Below are positions 36,690 to 47,060 of a DNA stretch of 64,000 nucleotides, piece after piece. The notes under the pieces are model-generated. The model was not told where the DNA came from. It did not search any database and saw only the letters and a program-made list of their open reading frames with translations. The position numbers were made by a program, and so were the translations under genes. The stretch comes from Liolophura sinensis (lineage: Eukaryota > Mollusca > Polyplacophora > Chitonida > Chitonidae). Where the stretch lies: positions 32,296,810-32,360,809 of the forward strand of contig NC_088304.1 of the NCBI RefSeq assembly GCF_032854445.1. The letters run 5' to 3'. Within the stretch, counting starts at the first letter, position 1. Each line of letters opens with the position of its first letter.

Positions 36690-37774
36690 GTAAGGATTTG
36701 TTTTTACCTGTCTGCGCGAGTGCTCCTTCTTACCTCCCTTGATCTGATGTGCCATGCCAGCTTTGTATCCATTATCATTGAGGCTTTAGCAAGTGGTCCA
36801 GTTCAATAGAAATCTTCATTAATTTCTTATTTCATGGTAAATCTTATAGAAAAGAGTTATAATCTGTTATCTGAACAGACCATCAACTCAAAACTATTGA
36901 TAAAAAGAAAAATAATACATAGGTTTTTATTTATGGTTTATTTTAGCAGCATCGATTTTGTTTGATTAGATTGAAGCTTGATCACAATTTCTAATATGTT
37001 TATGGATTGCTGAGTGTTGTGTTGTGCAACTTGTGTGAATTTGCTTTAATCATTTGTGAGTTTTGTGTTCAAGTTGGACTATGTCAATGGCAATGTTCTT
37101 TTTGATGTTTACATCTGGCATCAGCTTCAATTTGTCTAATTTATTATTGGAATTTAACACTTTTGATATTTTTACACACTGAATTTTCGATACCATAACA
37201 CTTTGGACATTTTATTGAAGTAAAATATATTTGAACCAGTATGACATGCAAATCTGGACATCACTCACAGGGAAGTATGTCAGTAACTTGCCCAAAGTCT
37301 GTGGTTCAGCCTGGACAATCTAGTTTCTTCCATCCATAAAACTGATCGTCGTAGTACAGTTTAAGTGAAGAGTCATGACAATTATAACAGTCAAACGGTC
37401 TCAACCTGTCTGATGCTCTCTCTCTCTCTCTCAAAAATCCCATGCTAGCAAATGTTCAATAACGCTGGTAATGTTTTCTTCTCTACCCACTCCATATGAC
37501 ATGACATGAGCTTATCTTCTGCTGTTTGTGTTGTTACTTTAGGTGTTTTGTGCAGCTCATGTTCACTCTTCATGATTACTGTGTTCTTATTCACTTTGAT
37601 ATAAATTTAGTCTACATGCATTTGAATGAAAAAGGCTATGGTATCGAGTGTGTTCACTGACTGCAGGGAAATGCAGGGAGAGAGAGAAAAAATGTTACGA
37701 ATACTAGATTTCACCTAAAATTTGTCATTTATCAAGTGACACATTTTGAGTCACTCTAATTGATTCACCCACCT

Positions 37775-37945
37775 TATATTTATGTGTTTATTTGGTTGGT
37801 GTTTTATGTCGTACTCAAGAATATTTCATTTATATGCTGGTGGCCAGCGTTATGGTGGGAGGAAACCGGAAAGAGCCCGAGGAAAACCCACAATCATCCG
37901 CAGGTTGCTGGCACACCTTCAAACGTACAGCCCAAGAGAAAGCTG
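37775..37945 (-). mobile_element. SINE family 1, inverted
   Basis: Plus-strand reading: TTGGTGTTTTATGTCGTACT, GGTGGCCAGCGTTATGGTGG, GAGGAAACCGG and CATCCGCAGGTTGCTGGCA. Confidence 0.88.
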
Positions 37946-38269
37946 GCCATCCACTTTATAGGGCAGCTTAATAAGACAAACTCAAATGTTGTGTCAAAAT
38001 TATCGTTTAACCCCTTGTGAAAGTGCATCTTTACATACCAAGTTTTAGGTGAAATGCAGTACGTGGAGATGTGATGTCTGTGTGAGTGTGCATATACATA
38101 TATGTGTATGTAGATGTAAACCTGATGGAGAAAGAGAGAAATAGGGGATGTACTTTGACAGTTGGTATAATGTAGGAAGATCGTTTCACCCCATATGTAA
38201 TCATGCAGGCTTTTTGTTTGAAAGTTCAAACTATTTCACTACATGTAGTTTAGTGTTTGTTTATCAAGT

Positions 38270-39190
38270 CGTATCTGTGCTTGTTAAATTAATGTTTGGG
38301 TGTATCAGGTCATGTGTGTGTGTGTGTGTCAAATAAAGTTTGTGTTTACAAGGTGATGTTTGTGTGTGTCAAATACATTAGGTTTGTTTGTACAAAATCG
38401 TTTGTGGGTGTGTCAAATGATTTGTGTGTAAGGTGATGTCTGTGTATTTCAAATGATATTGTGTGTACACAGTGAACTTTGGGTGCGCAGAGTGATGTTT
38501 GTATGTATACAGTGAAGTTTGTGTGTGTGTCAAATGATGATGTGTTTACACAGTGATGTTTGGGTGTACACAGTAATGTTTGTGAGTACACAATGATGTT
38601 TGGCTGTGTTAAATGATTTGTGTTGTGTACACAGTGAAGTTTGTGTGTGTGTCAAATGATGATGTGTTTACACAGTGATGTTTGGGTGTACACAGTAATG
38701 TTTGTGAGTACACAATGATGTTTGGCTGTGTTAAATGATTTGTGTTGTGTACACAGTGATGTTTGAGTATGTCAAATGATGTGTATACAAGATGATGTTT
38801 GGGTGTGTCAGATGCTATTTATGTTTGTGCAAGTTGGTGTTTGTGTGTGCCAAATGATTATATGTGTGCCGTTGGACGTTTCTCTGTGATGATATAATGT
38901 TTGTGTTTTCCACTGTCTTTGTGTGTGCCAAATGATTATGTGTGTGCCGTTGGACGTTTCTATGTGATGATATAATGTTTGTGTTTTCCACTGTCTTTGT
39001 GTGTGCCAAATGATTATATGTGTGCCGTTGAACGTTTCTGTGTGATGATATAATGTTTGTGTTTTCCATTGTGTTTTCCATTGTCTTTGTGTGTGCCAAA
39101 TGATTATGTGTGTGCTGTTGGACGTTTCTATGTGATGATATAATGTTTGTGTTTTCCACTGTCTTTGTGTTTTCCACTGTCTTTGTTTGT
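38270..39190. repeat. GT-rich repeats, including 78-bp and about 120-bp tandem units
   Basis: The first half is a degenerate mix of GTGTGTCAAATGATG and TACACAGTGATGTTTG words, with one unit of about 120 bp duplicated (about 38512 and 38634). The second half has four 78-bp copies of GTGTGTGCCAAATGATTATA to GTGTTTTCCACTGTCTTT. The 135- and 120-residue minus-strand ORFs are translations of the 78-bp unit. Confidence 0.9.
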
Positions 39191-39615
39191 GTCTCAATCG
39201 AATGTACATGTCCATGTATTCAGTGGAATGCTTTTGTGCTTTGGTGGTCTTTCAGTTTATTTGTGCTGAAGCTAGAAGTGTTCAAATTCTTACAGCTGCA
39301 CTGACAAGAATGAGTATGATAAATAAGATGTGACCTTTAAACAGTAGAAAATATTAAATCTGTTTGAAATAGAGCATTAAAAAGGCATAGTGCAGGTAGT
39401 TATTGGTGTTAGTCTGTCTGCTTAACATGATACCCGCCATGTTGGACCATTTTATTCCTTTTGAAATAGTCGCCTAACAAACTGTCTTTATTGTGAGCCT
39501 GTTATGTGTCATTTTCTGAGGCAAACTATAGAAATTGAATCAAAGAGATGGAGTACGTGTGCTGCTGTTTGAAATCGTGTATCATTTACGTGTTTTCATT
39601 TGTTCCATTGTGCAG

Positions 39616-39695
39616 CGGGAAAAACCACCACGGATGAAGAACTTGAAGACATGTTAGAGTCTGGTAAAGGCAACCCAGCAATCTTCACACAAGGG
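39616..39695 (+). CDS. STX1A: Syntaxin-1 exon: linker between Habc and SNARE motif
   Basis: 80 nt in phase 1. Completes threonine and encodes GKTTTDEELEDMLESGKGNP then AIFTQG (visible residues 149-175). The usual syntaxin-1 linker reads ESGNPAIF, so this copy has two extra residues (Lys-Gly). Acceptor TTGTGCAG, donor GGG/GTGAGC. It joins in frame to either 5a or 5b. If both were skipped, the frame meets TAG at 39655-39657. Confidence 0.96.
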
Positions 39696-40895
39696 GTGAG
39701 CAGTTTTGTGTACAGTATAGTAATACAATGAATACCTGTAATTAGCCACTTGAAAGAGGGTATTTCAGGATAAGTACATGGATATGCAGGTCATGTCTCA
39801 CTACTGAACAGTGGGTCAGGCAGGTGATGTTGATAATGCATGTGCAGTGTAAGGTTGTACAGCATCATCCATTGGTTTACCCAGTTAGGTCCTGGCAAGA
39901 CTCTCACTAATGCTGTCACTCATGTTCATGCTGGCTTCCTCTTCGGCAGTAAGTCGGAAGATCTGCCAGCAACCTGTGGATGGTTGTGGGTTTCTTCGCA
40001 CTATAATGCTGGCCGCTGGCGTATAAGTGAAATATTCAATCAAATAAATAAACAAACAAACAAATGTTAAGGCAAGAATTCCTGTATTTCTGATCCAAAA
40101 ACTCCTATATTATCTCTTATGTACATGAAGTTGTTGATTGGCGGGAATCATTGTTTTCACTCATGTTGATTCATTTTGCGTTTGTCTTCTTTTTGGGGTG
40201 TTTTGTTTTTTTAGCCCTGAACAGAAACCACTTGGCATTTAGTCGTAATGCCACACTTTACAATCTACTGTATCATTTTCTATTGCCCAGAGGAAACTGT
40301 GGAATTAAGTGCTGTAAAATGTACATTTGTTGTACATACATGTAAATGAAACAGTGTTTGTCTAGATACTTTGTTTTTTTTTTTTTTGGTGGGGGGTGGG
40401 GGGTATTTGTTTATTCACCAACAATGAGAATACAATTCTTCAAGTTTTTCTACCTCCACTGCCACCAATATTTCGAAACATTCAGAACAATGAGGTGTAG
40501 AGAATTATGTGAACAGTTTTATGAAGCGAGCATCTTTAGTGACACAAACAAATCATTTTTGATGTCACTTTTCTAGTAATTGTATGCATATACATGTATT
40601 CTACTGAAAAAAGTGTTTTTGAGGTTGAAAAGGTTGAAAAAGATTAACAGTGTAGAAAAATGAAGGCAGAAAGTAATGGGAATTTATTATTGTAAACAAA
40701 GGGTTGACTGACTGAGGAAGGAATAAAGCCTGAATGAACTTGTTTTATCCCATTTGAGTTAAATTGTGTGTGAACCGATGAAAACACACAATTACCTGAC
40801 AGAAATACATATAAAACATGTAGGGAAGTTTTGATTTTATTTGTTGGTGTGTAATTCTGTTGGTTGCTGTTAACTCCCTTTGACCAACATTTCAG
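39696..40895 (+). other. Syntaxin-1 intron, 1.2 kb
   Basis: GTGAGC to CATTTCAG. Contains a SINE at 39865-40065 and a T-run followed by G-runs near 40375-40400. Confidence 0.9.
39865..40065 (+). mobile_element. SINE family 1, slightly truncated
   Basis: CTCACTAATGCTGTCACTCA, CTGGCTTCCTCTTCGGCAGT, CCAGCAACCTGTGGATGG, GTATAAGTGAAATATTC and an AAATAAATAAACAAAC tail. Confidence 0.85.
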
Positions 40896-41033
40896 ATTAT
40901 TATGGAGACCCAGCAGGCCAAACAGACGCTCGCTGACATCGAAGCTCGCCACGCTGATATCATCAAGCTGGAGAACAGTATTCGAGAATTACACGACATG
41001 TTTTTAGACATGGCTATGTTAGTCGAAAGTCAG
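40896..41033 (+). CDS. STX1A: Syntaxin-1 exon: first half of the SNARE motif
   Basis: 138 nt, 46 codons in phase 0: [20 protein letters not shown], then [20 protein letters not shown], then MLVESQ. This is the N-terminal half of the Qa-SNARE helix. Its last codon (41031-41033) is the zero-layer glutamine equivalent to Q226 of mammalian syntaxin-1A. Acceptor ACATTTCAG, donor CAG/GTATGG. Visible residues 176-221. It is the most conserved exon of the gene. Confidence 0.98.
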
Positions 41034-41097
41034 GTATGGTGGCTTTTAAGGTGCTACTTCAGCACCAAAAGAAACCGGGGGAAACAGATTTAGGGTC

Positions 41098-41340
41098 TTC
41101 CAGCATGGTGCAATGACCCAGGAGCCTCTCACCAATGTGGTCGCTGTGAGTTCAAGTCCAGCTCATGCTGGCCTTCTCTCCGACTGTATGTGGGAAGGTT
41201 TGTCAACAAACTGCAGATGGTTGTGAGTTTTCCCTGGGCTGTGCCCGGTTTCCTCTCACCATAACGCTGGGCCTTGTGGCATAAGTGAATTATTCTTGAG
41301 TACGATGTAAAACACAAATGAAATAATAATTAATTAAACA
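41098..41340 (+). mobile_element. SINE family 1, near full length
   Basis: CATGGTGCAATGACCCAGGA, CTGTGAGTTCAAGTCCAGCT (B box), CGGTTTCCTCTCACCATAAC and an AATAATTAATTAAAC tail. It lies between the two SNARE-motif exons. Confidence 0.9.
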
Positions 41341-41464
41341 AAATATTGCATTGGTTTTACCATTTCTCTCAAAACGAAGTACATGATAATAGACTGAAGA
41401 CTGAACAGAGATTTTTCTTGTTGTAAAGAATGTTGTTGATGATTCTTTGATGTTACACTTGTTC

Positions 41465-41500
41465 TGATGATGATGATGATGTTGTTGTTGTTGTTGTTGT
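41465..41500 (+). repeat. (GAT)n(GTT)n microsatellite at a splice acceptor
   Basis: About five GAT/TGA triplets followed by seven GTT triplets, then GACAG. The GTT run occupies the place of the polypyrimidine tract of the next exon. Confidence 0.95.
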
Positions 41501-41506
41501 TGACAG

Positions 41507-41617
41507 GGAGAAATGATTGACAGGATTGAGTATAATGTGGAGCAGGCTGTAGATTATATTGAAACAGCCAAGATGGACACTAAAAAGGCTGTCAAGTACC
41601 AGAGTAAAGCTAGGCGG
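41507..41617 (+). CDS. STX1A: Syntaxin-1 exon: second half of the SNARE motif
   Basis: 111 nt, 37 codons in phase 0: [20 protein letters not shown] then [17 protein letters not shown] (visible residues 222-258). This is the membrane-proximal half of the Qa-SNARE helix and the basic juxtamembrane segment that contacts acidic lipids. Donor CGG/GTGAGT. Extremely similar to other syntaxin-1 proteins. Confidence 0.98.
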
Positions 41618-41674
41618 GTGAGTACAGGGAATAATAAAGCAATTACAGTTTTAGCCTCAAGACTCATTCCTGAA

Positions 41675-41930
41675 TTTAGGAGATTTATTCGATTAGCCTC
41701 AACCTTTTTACATATGAAACATCAACTTTCAGTGCAATTTATGCACCTTTTTCATTTGAGTTTGGAGAAAAATTACATTGGTTGGGTTGGCCAATTTCAG
41801 GGCTTTTAAGTATAATTTTATCAAATTTTTTTAAGTATAATTTTATCATACTACACAGAATAATACCCAGAAAATATGCTGAAATAAACACCTTGCAAAC
41901 ATGTGAAAAGGTTGAAGAATTACACTAAAT
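41675..41930 (+). repeat. Dispersed repeat, right-arm type
   Basis: Matches 33770-33970 in order: GTGCAATTTATGCACCTTTT, TTGGAGAAAAATTACATTGG, AAATAAACACCTTGCAAACA and AAAAGGTTGAAGAATTACAC. It includes a short internal duplication of AAGTATAATTTTATCA. Confidence 0.75.
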
Positions 41931-41954
41931 TGGGTTTGTTTGACATTGGATGGT

Positions 41955-42120
41955 GCCCTTGAGCCCTGGTCGCTCATATTTGGACAGTCAGGTCTGTAAG
42001 TAGAGGAAACCAAAGTAAACCCCATCCTTGCCCAGATAAATCTACATTTGCCTGCCGAGACCTGGACTTGAACCTTACCTCTTGAAGTTTCCCGACTTCA
42101 CCGCCAGGGACCATATACAT
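41955..42120 (-). mobile_element. tRNA-derived SINE-like segment
   Basis: On the minus strand: GGTCCCTGGCGGTGAAGTCG (A-box region) and AGGTAAGGTTCAAGTCCAGG (B box). The family is different from family 1. Confidence 0.5.
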
Positions 42121-42467
42121 ATATGGCATATTTCAGTGTTCTGCTCAGCCTTGTCTGATTCAGTCAGTGCTTGGTAGGTGGACTGTGAACCCAGTTGAAC
42201 CAAGCCTGCAAATGGGTACATGTACCCACTATTTTTTTAAACTTTTCCGAAATGTGGTCATGTGTACTGGTTTCCTCTCAAACCATCAACCTGACTGTCT
42301 TCATGTATTAAGTGTGATGCCAGCATGTACGTCATGAAAATTTCACACATAAAAACTGTGTAGTACCTGTGGGTATCACCAAGTATCCCGTATGGAAAAA
42401 ACAGTGAATGCAGAACATCATATAATGTTTTTAACATGCCTGTTTCCATTCCGGGGCCTCGTTGTCC

Positions 42468-42688
42468 AGCACACCAGCTTGGTGCAGTGACCCAGGGGAC
42501 TCACATCAAATATCATGTCAACCTCGTGCTGACTGCCTCACCGGCCTTACGCCTGAGAGCAACTTCCGCATGGTCGTGGGTTCCCAGCTTGGTTTCCTTC
42601 CACCATAATGTTGGCCGCTGTCGTATAAGTGAAATAGTCTTCAGTGTCGTGTAAAACATCAATCAAATAAATAAGTAAATAAATACAT
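42468..42688 (+). mobile_element. SINE family 1, plus adjacent second fragment
   Basis: CAGCTTGGTGCAGTGACCCA, ACCGGCCTTACGCCTGAGAG, CCTTCCACCATAATGTTGG, GTATAAGTGAAATAGTC and the tail AAATAAATAAGTAAATAAAT. A second 3' fragment (GGCTCTGACCAGTTTCCTCT onward) continues to about 42790. Confidence 0.88.
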
Positions 42689-42832
42689 TTTTAAATTCCT
42701 CCAGGCTCTGACCAGTTTCCTCTTGCAATAATGGTGGCCATCTGATATTAATAATATAATAACTGAAATAACTCAAACAAATAAATTAATGTTGACTTCA
42801 TGTTCATGTTTCCTTTTTTTTTTCTTTTCCAG

Positions 42833-42910
42833 AAAAAGATTATGATAATCATCTGTGTAATAGTGCTGCTAGGGGTAATAGCACTAATCCTGGGGCTAAC
42901 TCTAAGCTGA
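42833..42910 (+). CDS. STX1A: Syntaxin-1 last exon: C-terminal membrane anchor
   Basis: 78 nt: 25 residues and TGA. Encodes KKIMIIICVIVLLGVIALIL followed by GLTLS. The two lysines join the basic SKARR of the previous exon. The hydrophobic stretch of about 21 residues is the single C-terminal transmembrane segment that anchors syntaxin in the plasma membrane. The acceptor has a long T/C tract ending TTTTCCAG. No alternative 3' exon for a different anchor (as in some other animals) was seen downstream. Confidence 0.97.
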   Translation, partial: KKIMIIICVIVLLGVIALILGLTLS

Positions 42911-45150
42911 ACCCACAATAACATCCCCCGGAGGTACCCTCCTATCCTTACCCCCCAAAGAACGACCCAACACATTTTATCTCTAGTATAATTTATTTCA
43001 ATTTGTTGACGGTTGCGGCGGCCCAAGCGCCGCCGTTGTTGCTGCTCATTCCTGCGTGTTCATGGGCATACCTGTAACATACGATTTGGTCATGATTTCT
43101 TGGCCATGATTTGGTCATTTGGTCATGATTTCTTCATTTGCAACATGGACTTCATCATGCACAAAAGTTTGAATTTATGTAAATATCTATATATACAGTA
43201 AAATGTATATATATACTTATATATCTATACAGACATTTAAAAAAAAAATTATAATGAAATATTACATGTGTATCTAGTATGAGTGTATGGTGAAATATCA
43301 GATCATGGTGTACACTTCACGGTTCATTCCATATATGCAACAAGTGAAGGTCATGCAGAGGTCACTTTTAGAGATCAAGGTCACATGTATGACCTTAAGA
43401 ACAAGGTCAGAGCTGAGGGGTGAAGAAGAATGATGCCTGTGCAATATGTAGAGAAGTATTGCCAATATTAATGCCTTTTTTTACCTCAGTTTTCATTCGC
43501 TAATCATATTAGTGTGAGATTTGAAGTGATGGGAATATTTTTCATGGATAAAGTTTTATTTTGAATGTGTTGTTTTACTGTTGTGTTTTTTCCTCTTTTG
43601 TTGCATTTTTTTCTTCTTTTTAACACCAGAAATGTGAACAGTAGACTGTTCTATTTCGTACTGAATAAGTCAGCATTTCTGGTTTGAAAACCGTCATTCT
43701 GTTTAATGGCAGGGTTGTTTTCTGATTAGCTAATACATTGTATGAGTTAATGTTTTTACACTTCGTCTTAACCACAGATGTAGTGTCTGTTAGCACATAC
43801 ATATTTATGTAGACTACAACCTGATGTAACCCATACCCTGATCAAAGACACTCGCCATCGATCCGGTGACAGTTGACAATTTGGGACAGTTCCTTCTTAA
43901 GATACTGCTAAAACCGCCAAGTACATGTACAACACTGGCCAGTCTGAGTGGTGTGTCATGAAACAGGCCTCAGACCATCCCATATCAAAATTTTACGGAT
44001 ACCTATTCATCCGTTCCGTTCTGTTCAGGCCAGGTATGTTTGTGTGTAGCGAGTATCAGCCATCATACATGTGTACATGGCTCCATAAGATTTCTGTTAT
44101 TAAGGCTGATCAAATTTTATCCTTTCACAACATGGAAGGAAACTACTCTCAAAACAGTGATGATGTTTGGTTTGTAAACTTAGGCAGATTTCTGAATTGA
44201 AAACTGAGCAAAAAGCCAAAGTTTCCAAAACAGTCAGCATTGGTTGATCAGCACATATCTTCGTGAATTACAAAGATGCCATTAAAATCTGCACTTGTGG
44301 TGTTGGTCATGGTGTGCTCGCCATGGTGTGTACATCCAGGTCAATAATTGAGTCATTGATGAGCTACCTCTACATGCATCATCAATAATAATTCCATAGT
44401 AATTATTGGATCTTTTAATTCCTTTGTCATTAACTGATGTTAATTTGTTACATGAAATTGTTGACAGCAACAGGTCAGTGGAAGAGAAATTTTCAAGTAG
44501 GATAGTGAAATAGGATGTGCCTGTATATGATAATTTTCTTTTGACCAATGAGAATGTAGGGCTCTTGGCACTTCCATTAGATATTGTGTAAGGGTTTTCT
44601 GGATTGGCCGTAATTCCATCATATCCATAACGGTCAGAGGTTCAATCATAACATTCCACCCTCACAATCTTACACGATATTTTTAACACATTTCAGATGG
44701 AAACCGTCACAAGCGTTAAATATGGCATCTTTTAAAAAAGAACAACAACATAATCTTGTGCTACATGTATGTTTAACGAATGATTTTTTTTGCTTACAAA
44801 GACAATGGCTGTTTTTTGGCCTAGGGTTGTTTTTTTTTTTGTTGTTTTTTTTTTTTGCTGTTTAAATGATACAGAATCCATTTAAATATGGCAGACTGTC
44901 CACATTTGTAGAGATTTTCACACAACCTTTTTGATTAAATGCATCATGAAAGTAGAACTACAGAGATTACAATAATATAACTGTTATATTAGCAGGTATT
45001 TTAGATGATGTTTGTCCAAGAACCACTCTATTGTTTTGCACCTGGCACATACATTACAGTCATTACAGTCACATGATTTAAAGACACTTCAATGAAAAGA
45101 GAATCGAAATAATGTTTTATAATTAAATGTTTGAAAAAAAAAAATACAGA
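42911..45150 (+). other. Syntaxin-1 3' UTR, end uncertain
   Basis: Follows the TGA directly. It is AT-rich with no coding signal. A TGTAAATA word (Pumilio-type site) is at 43178-43185. Possible ATTAAA polyadenylation signals are at 44934 and 45122, the latter just before a genomic A-run. The true end cannot be fixed from sequence alone, and the UTR may be much longer. Confidence 0.5.
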
Positions 45151-45436
45151 AAAAAATTCTTACCTGTGCCTGACATGATAGCTTTCTGTTTCCAGAACCC
45201 TGCTTGTTTGTCTGTTGTACATTTCATGACTGGCCACCACTACCTGTATACAGGCAAGTTTGTTACGTTGTGCTCATGAAAGCTATATATGAGATGTAAA
45301 GCTGTGTCTATTGTCAGTTTGAGGTCTTTAGTCCTTTCTGCTAATTAGTCGGTAGTAATTAACCTACATATGTATTGTATATACCATTCTGGAACCAGCT
45401 ACATTAGATACGTGCAACCTGCACAACAGTGTGCGT

Positions 45437-46735
45437 GACATTCATCCAGATGATCAGCTTTGTTTGTGACAATCAGATGAACATCTTTGTGCATGATTTT
45501 CATCCAAAGGATCAACTTTGTGGGTGGAATTCATCAAGATGATCATCGTAGTGTGTAACATTCATCCAAATGATCAATTTATGCAGTGGCATTCATCCAG
45601 GGGGATCAACTTGTGAGTGGATTTCATTCAGATGAACATCTTTATGGCTGGCATTCATCCAGAGATCGACTGTGTACATCCTTACATTTCTCGCGTTGGA
45701 CAGTTATCTTCATCAAGATGATCAAGTGTGTGTTGGATGGATTTTGTCCATGTTGTGAGGATACCTGAGCAATCTTCCACATCATCATGTACATGGACAT
45801 GTGATCAACAAGGCGTGTTACATTCATCAACATGATCATACAACTTGATACTAGTGATTATCAGTGAGATCCTTGATGTTCATCCGTGATGAATTACATA
45901 TACATGTGAGATTAGTCCAGATCATTGTTGGCCAGTATGTGTGTGTGATTGTGGAAATGTGTGATATTACTTGTACTAATTACAGTATGGGTGAAATTCA
46001 TGTGGATGATCAACACCATGTGAGATTGTCACATTTAACAAGATCAGCGATATCATGTTGATAAACTTGTGCAACTTTCATCTATATGTTCAAAATCAGG
46101 TGACTTTCTCCTTGTTGACCAGATGAACATTCATCTTGGCATTTGTCCAGTTCATTATAAACAAGGTTGATTGGGACAGATGTGTGAGATTCATACAGAT
46201 GATTAGCCAGATGTGTGACATTCATCTGGGTGATCAGCCAGATGTGTGACATTCCTCCAGATGATCAGCCAGATGTGTGACATTCATACAGATGATCAGC
46301 CGGATGTGTGACATTGATCAAGGTGATCAGTCAGATGTGTGACATTCATCCGGATGATCAGTCAGATGTGTGACATTCATCCGGATGATCAGTCAGATAT
46401 GTGACATTCATCCGGATGATCAATCAGATGTGTGACATTCATCCGGGTGATCAGCCAGATGTGTGACATTCATCCAGGTGATCAGCCAGATGTGTGACAT
46501 TCATCCAGATGATCAGCCAGATGTGTGACATTCATCCAGATGATCAGCCAGATGTGTGACATTCATCCAGATGATCAGCCAGATGTGTGACATTCATCCA
46601 GGTGATCAGCCAGATGTGTGACATTCATCCAGATGATCAGCCAGATGTGTCACATTCATTCAGATGATCAGCCAGATGTGTCACATTCATCCAGAAGATC
46701 AACCAAATGTGTCACATTCATCCAGATATAGGAAA
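45437..46735. repeat. 31-bp minisatellite, homogeneous core with degenerate left flank
   Basis: From about 46175 to 46725 there are about 18 clean copies of GATGATCAGCCAGATGTGTG followed by ACATTCATCCA. To the left, back to about 45437, the same words occur at irregular spacing and with more changes. Confidence 0.92.
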
Positions 46736-46799
46736 CATTCATCTACGTGAAGATGATCACCATTCTGCAAAATTAAAACTAATTAAACTATTAACCAAT

Positions 46800-47060
46800 A
46801 ATATGTATGTTACATGATCTAAAATTTCACCCCCAAAAGGAGCATTTTTACAGGTAAATAAATTTCATAAATTATTATTTTTGGTGCTGAAACTTACATA
46901 TTTACGGTAGGATATCATTCTACTTTCCAACCAATCCTCAAAATACCTTTCTAAGATCAACAGAACTCTCAAAATAAGGCAAAATGTGCAACTTAAAACT
47001 GTGAAATTTTAAGTCATTTAACATCATTTAGACTTTTACAAAACACCATGCTTATAGAGC
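46800..47060 (+). repeat. Dispersed AT-rich repeat, copy related to 32130-32400
   Basis: Shares in order AAATTTCACCCCCAAAAGG, GGTAAATAAATTTCATAAAT, CCTCAAAATACCTTTCTAAG and AACTCTCAAAATAAGGCAAAA with the copy inside the syntaxin intron. The AATAAA at 46857 lies inside this repeat. Confidence 0.7.

Larger units (their letters stand above)
36690..39615 (+). other. Syntaxin-1 intron, 2.9 kb
   Basis: GTAAGG to CCATTGTGCAG. It holds a (TC)n run at about 37412, an inverted SINE at 37775 and a long GT-rich repeat region at 38270-39190. No additional exon was recognised. Confidence 0.88.
41034..41506 (+). other. Syntaxin-1 intron, 473 bp
   Basis: GTATGG to GTTGTTGTTGACAG. Half of it is a SINE (41098-41340). 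The 3' end is a (GAT)n then (GTT)n triplet run immediately before the acceptor, in place of a normal pyrimidine tract. Confidence 0.92.
41618..42832 (+). other. Last syntaxin-1 intron, 1.2 kb
   Basis: GTGAGT to CTTTTCCAG. Holds a dispersed-repeat copy at 41675-41930 (related to 33826-33970), a tRNA-like segment at 41955-42120, and SINE family 1 at 42468-42688 with a second fragment to about 42790. Confidence 0.9.

Noticed and set aside
38808-39215. 135-residue minus-strand ORF rich in His and Thr
   Set aside because: It is the 78-bp tandem repeat read through, within an intron.
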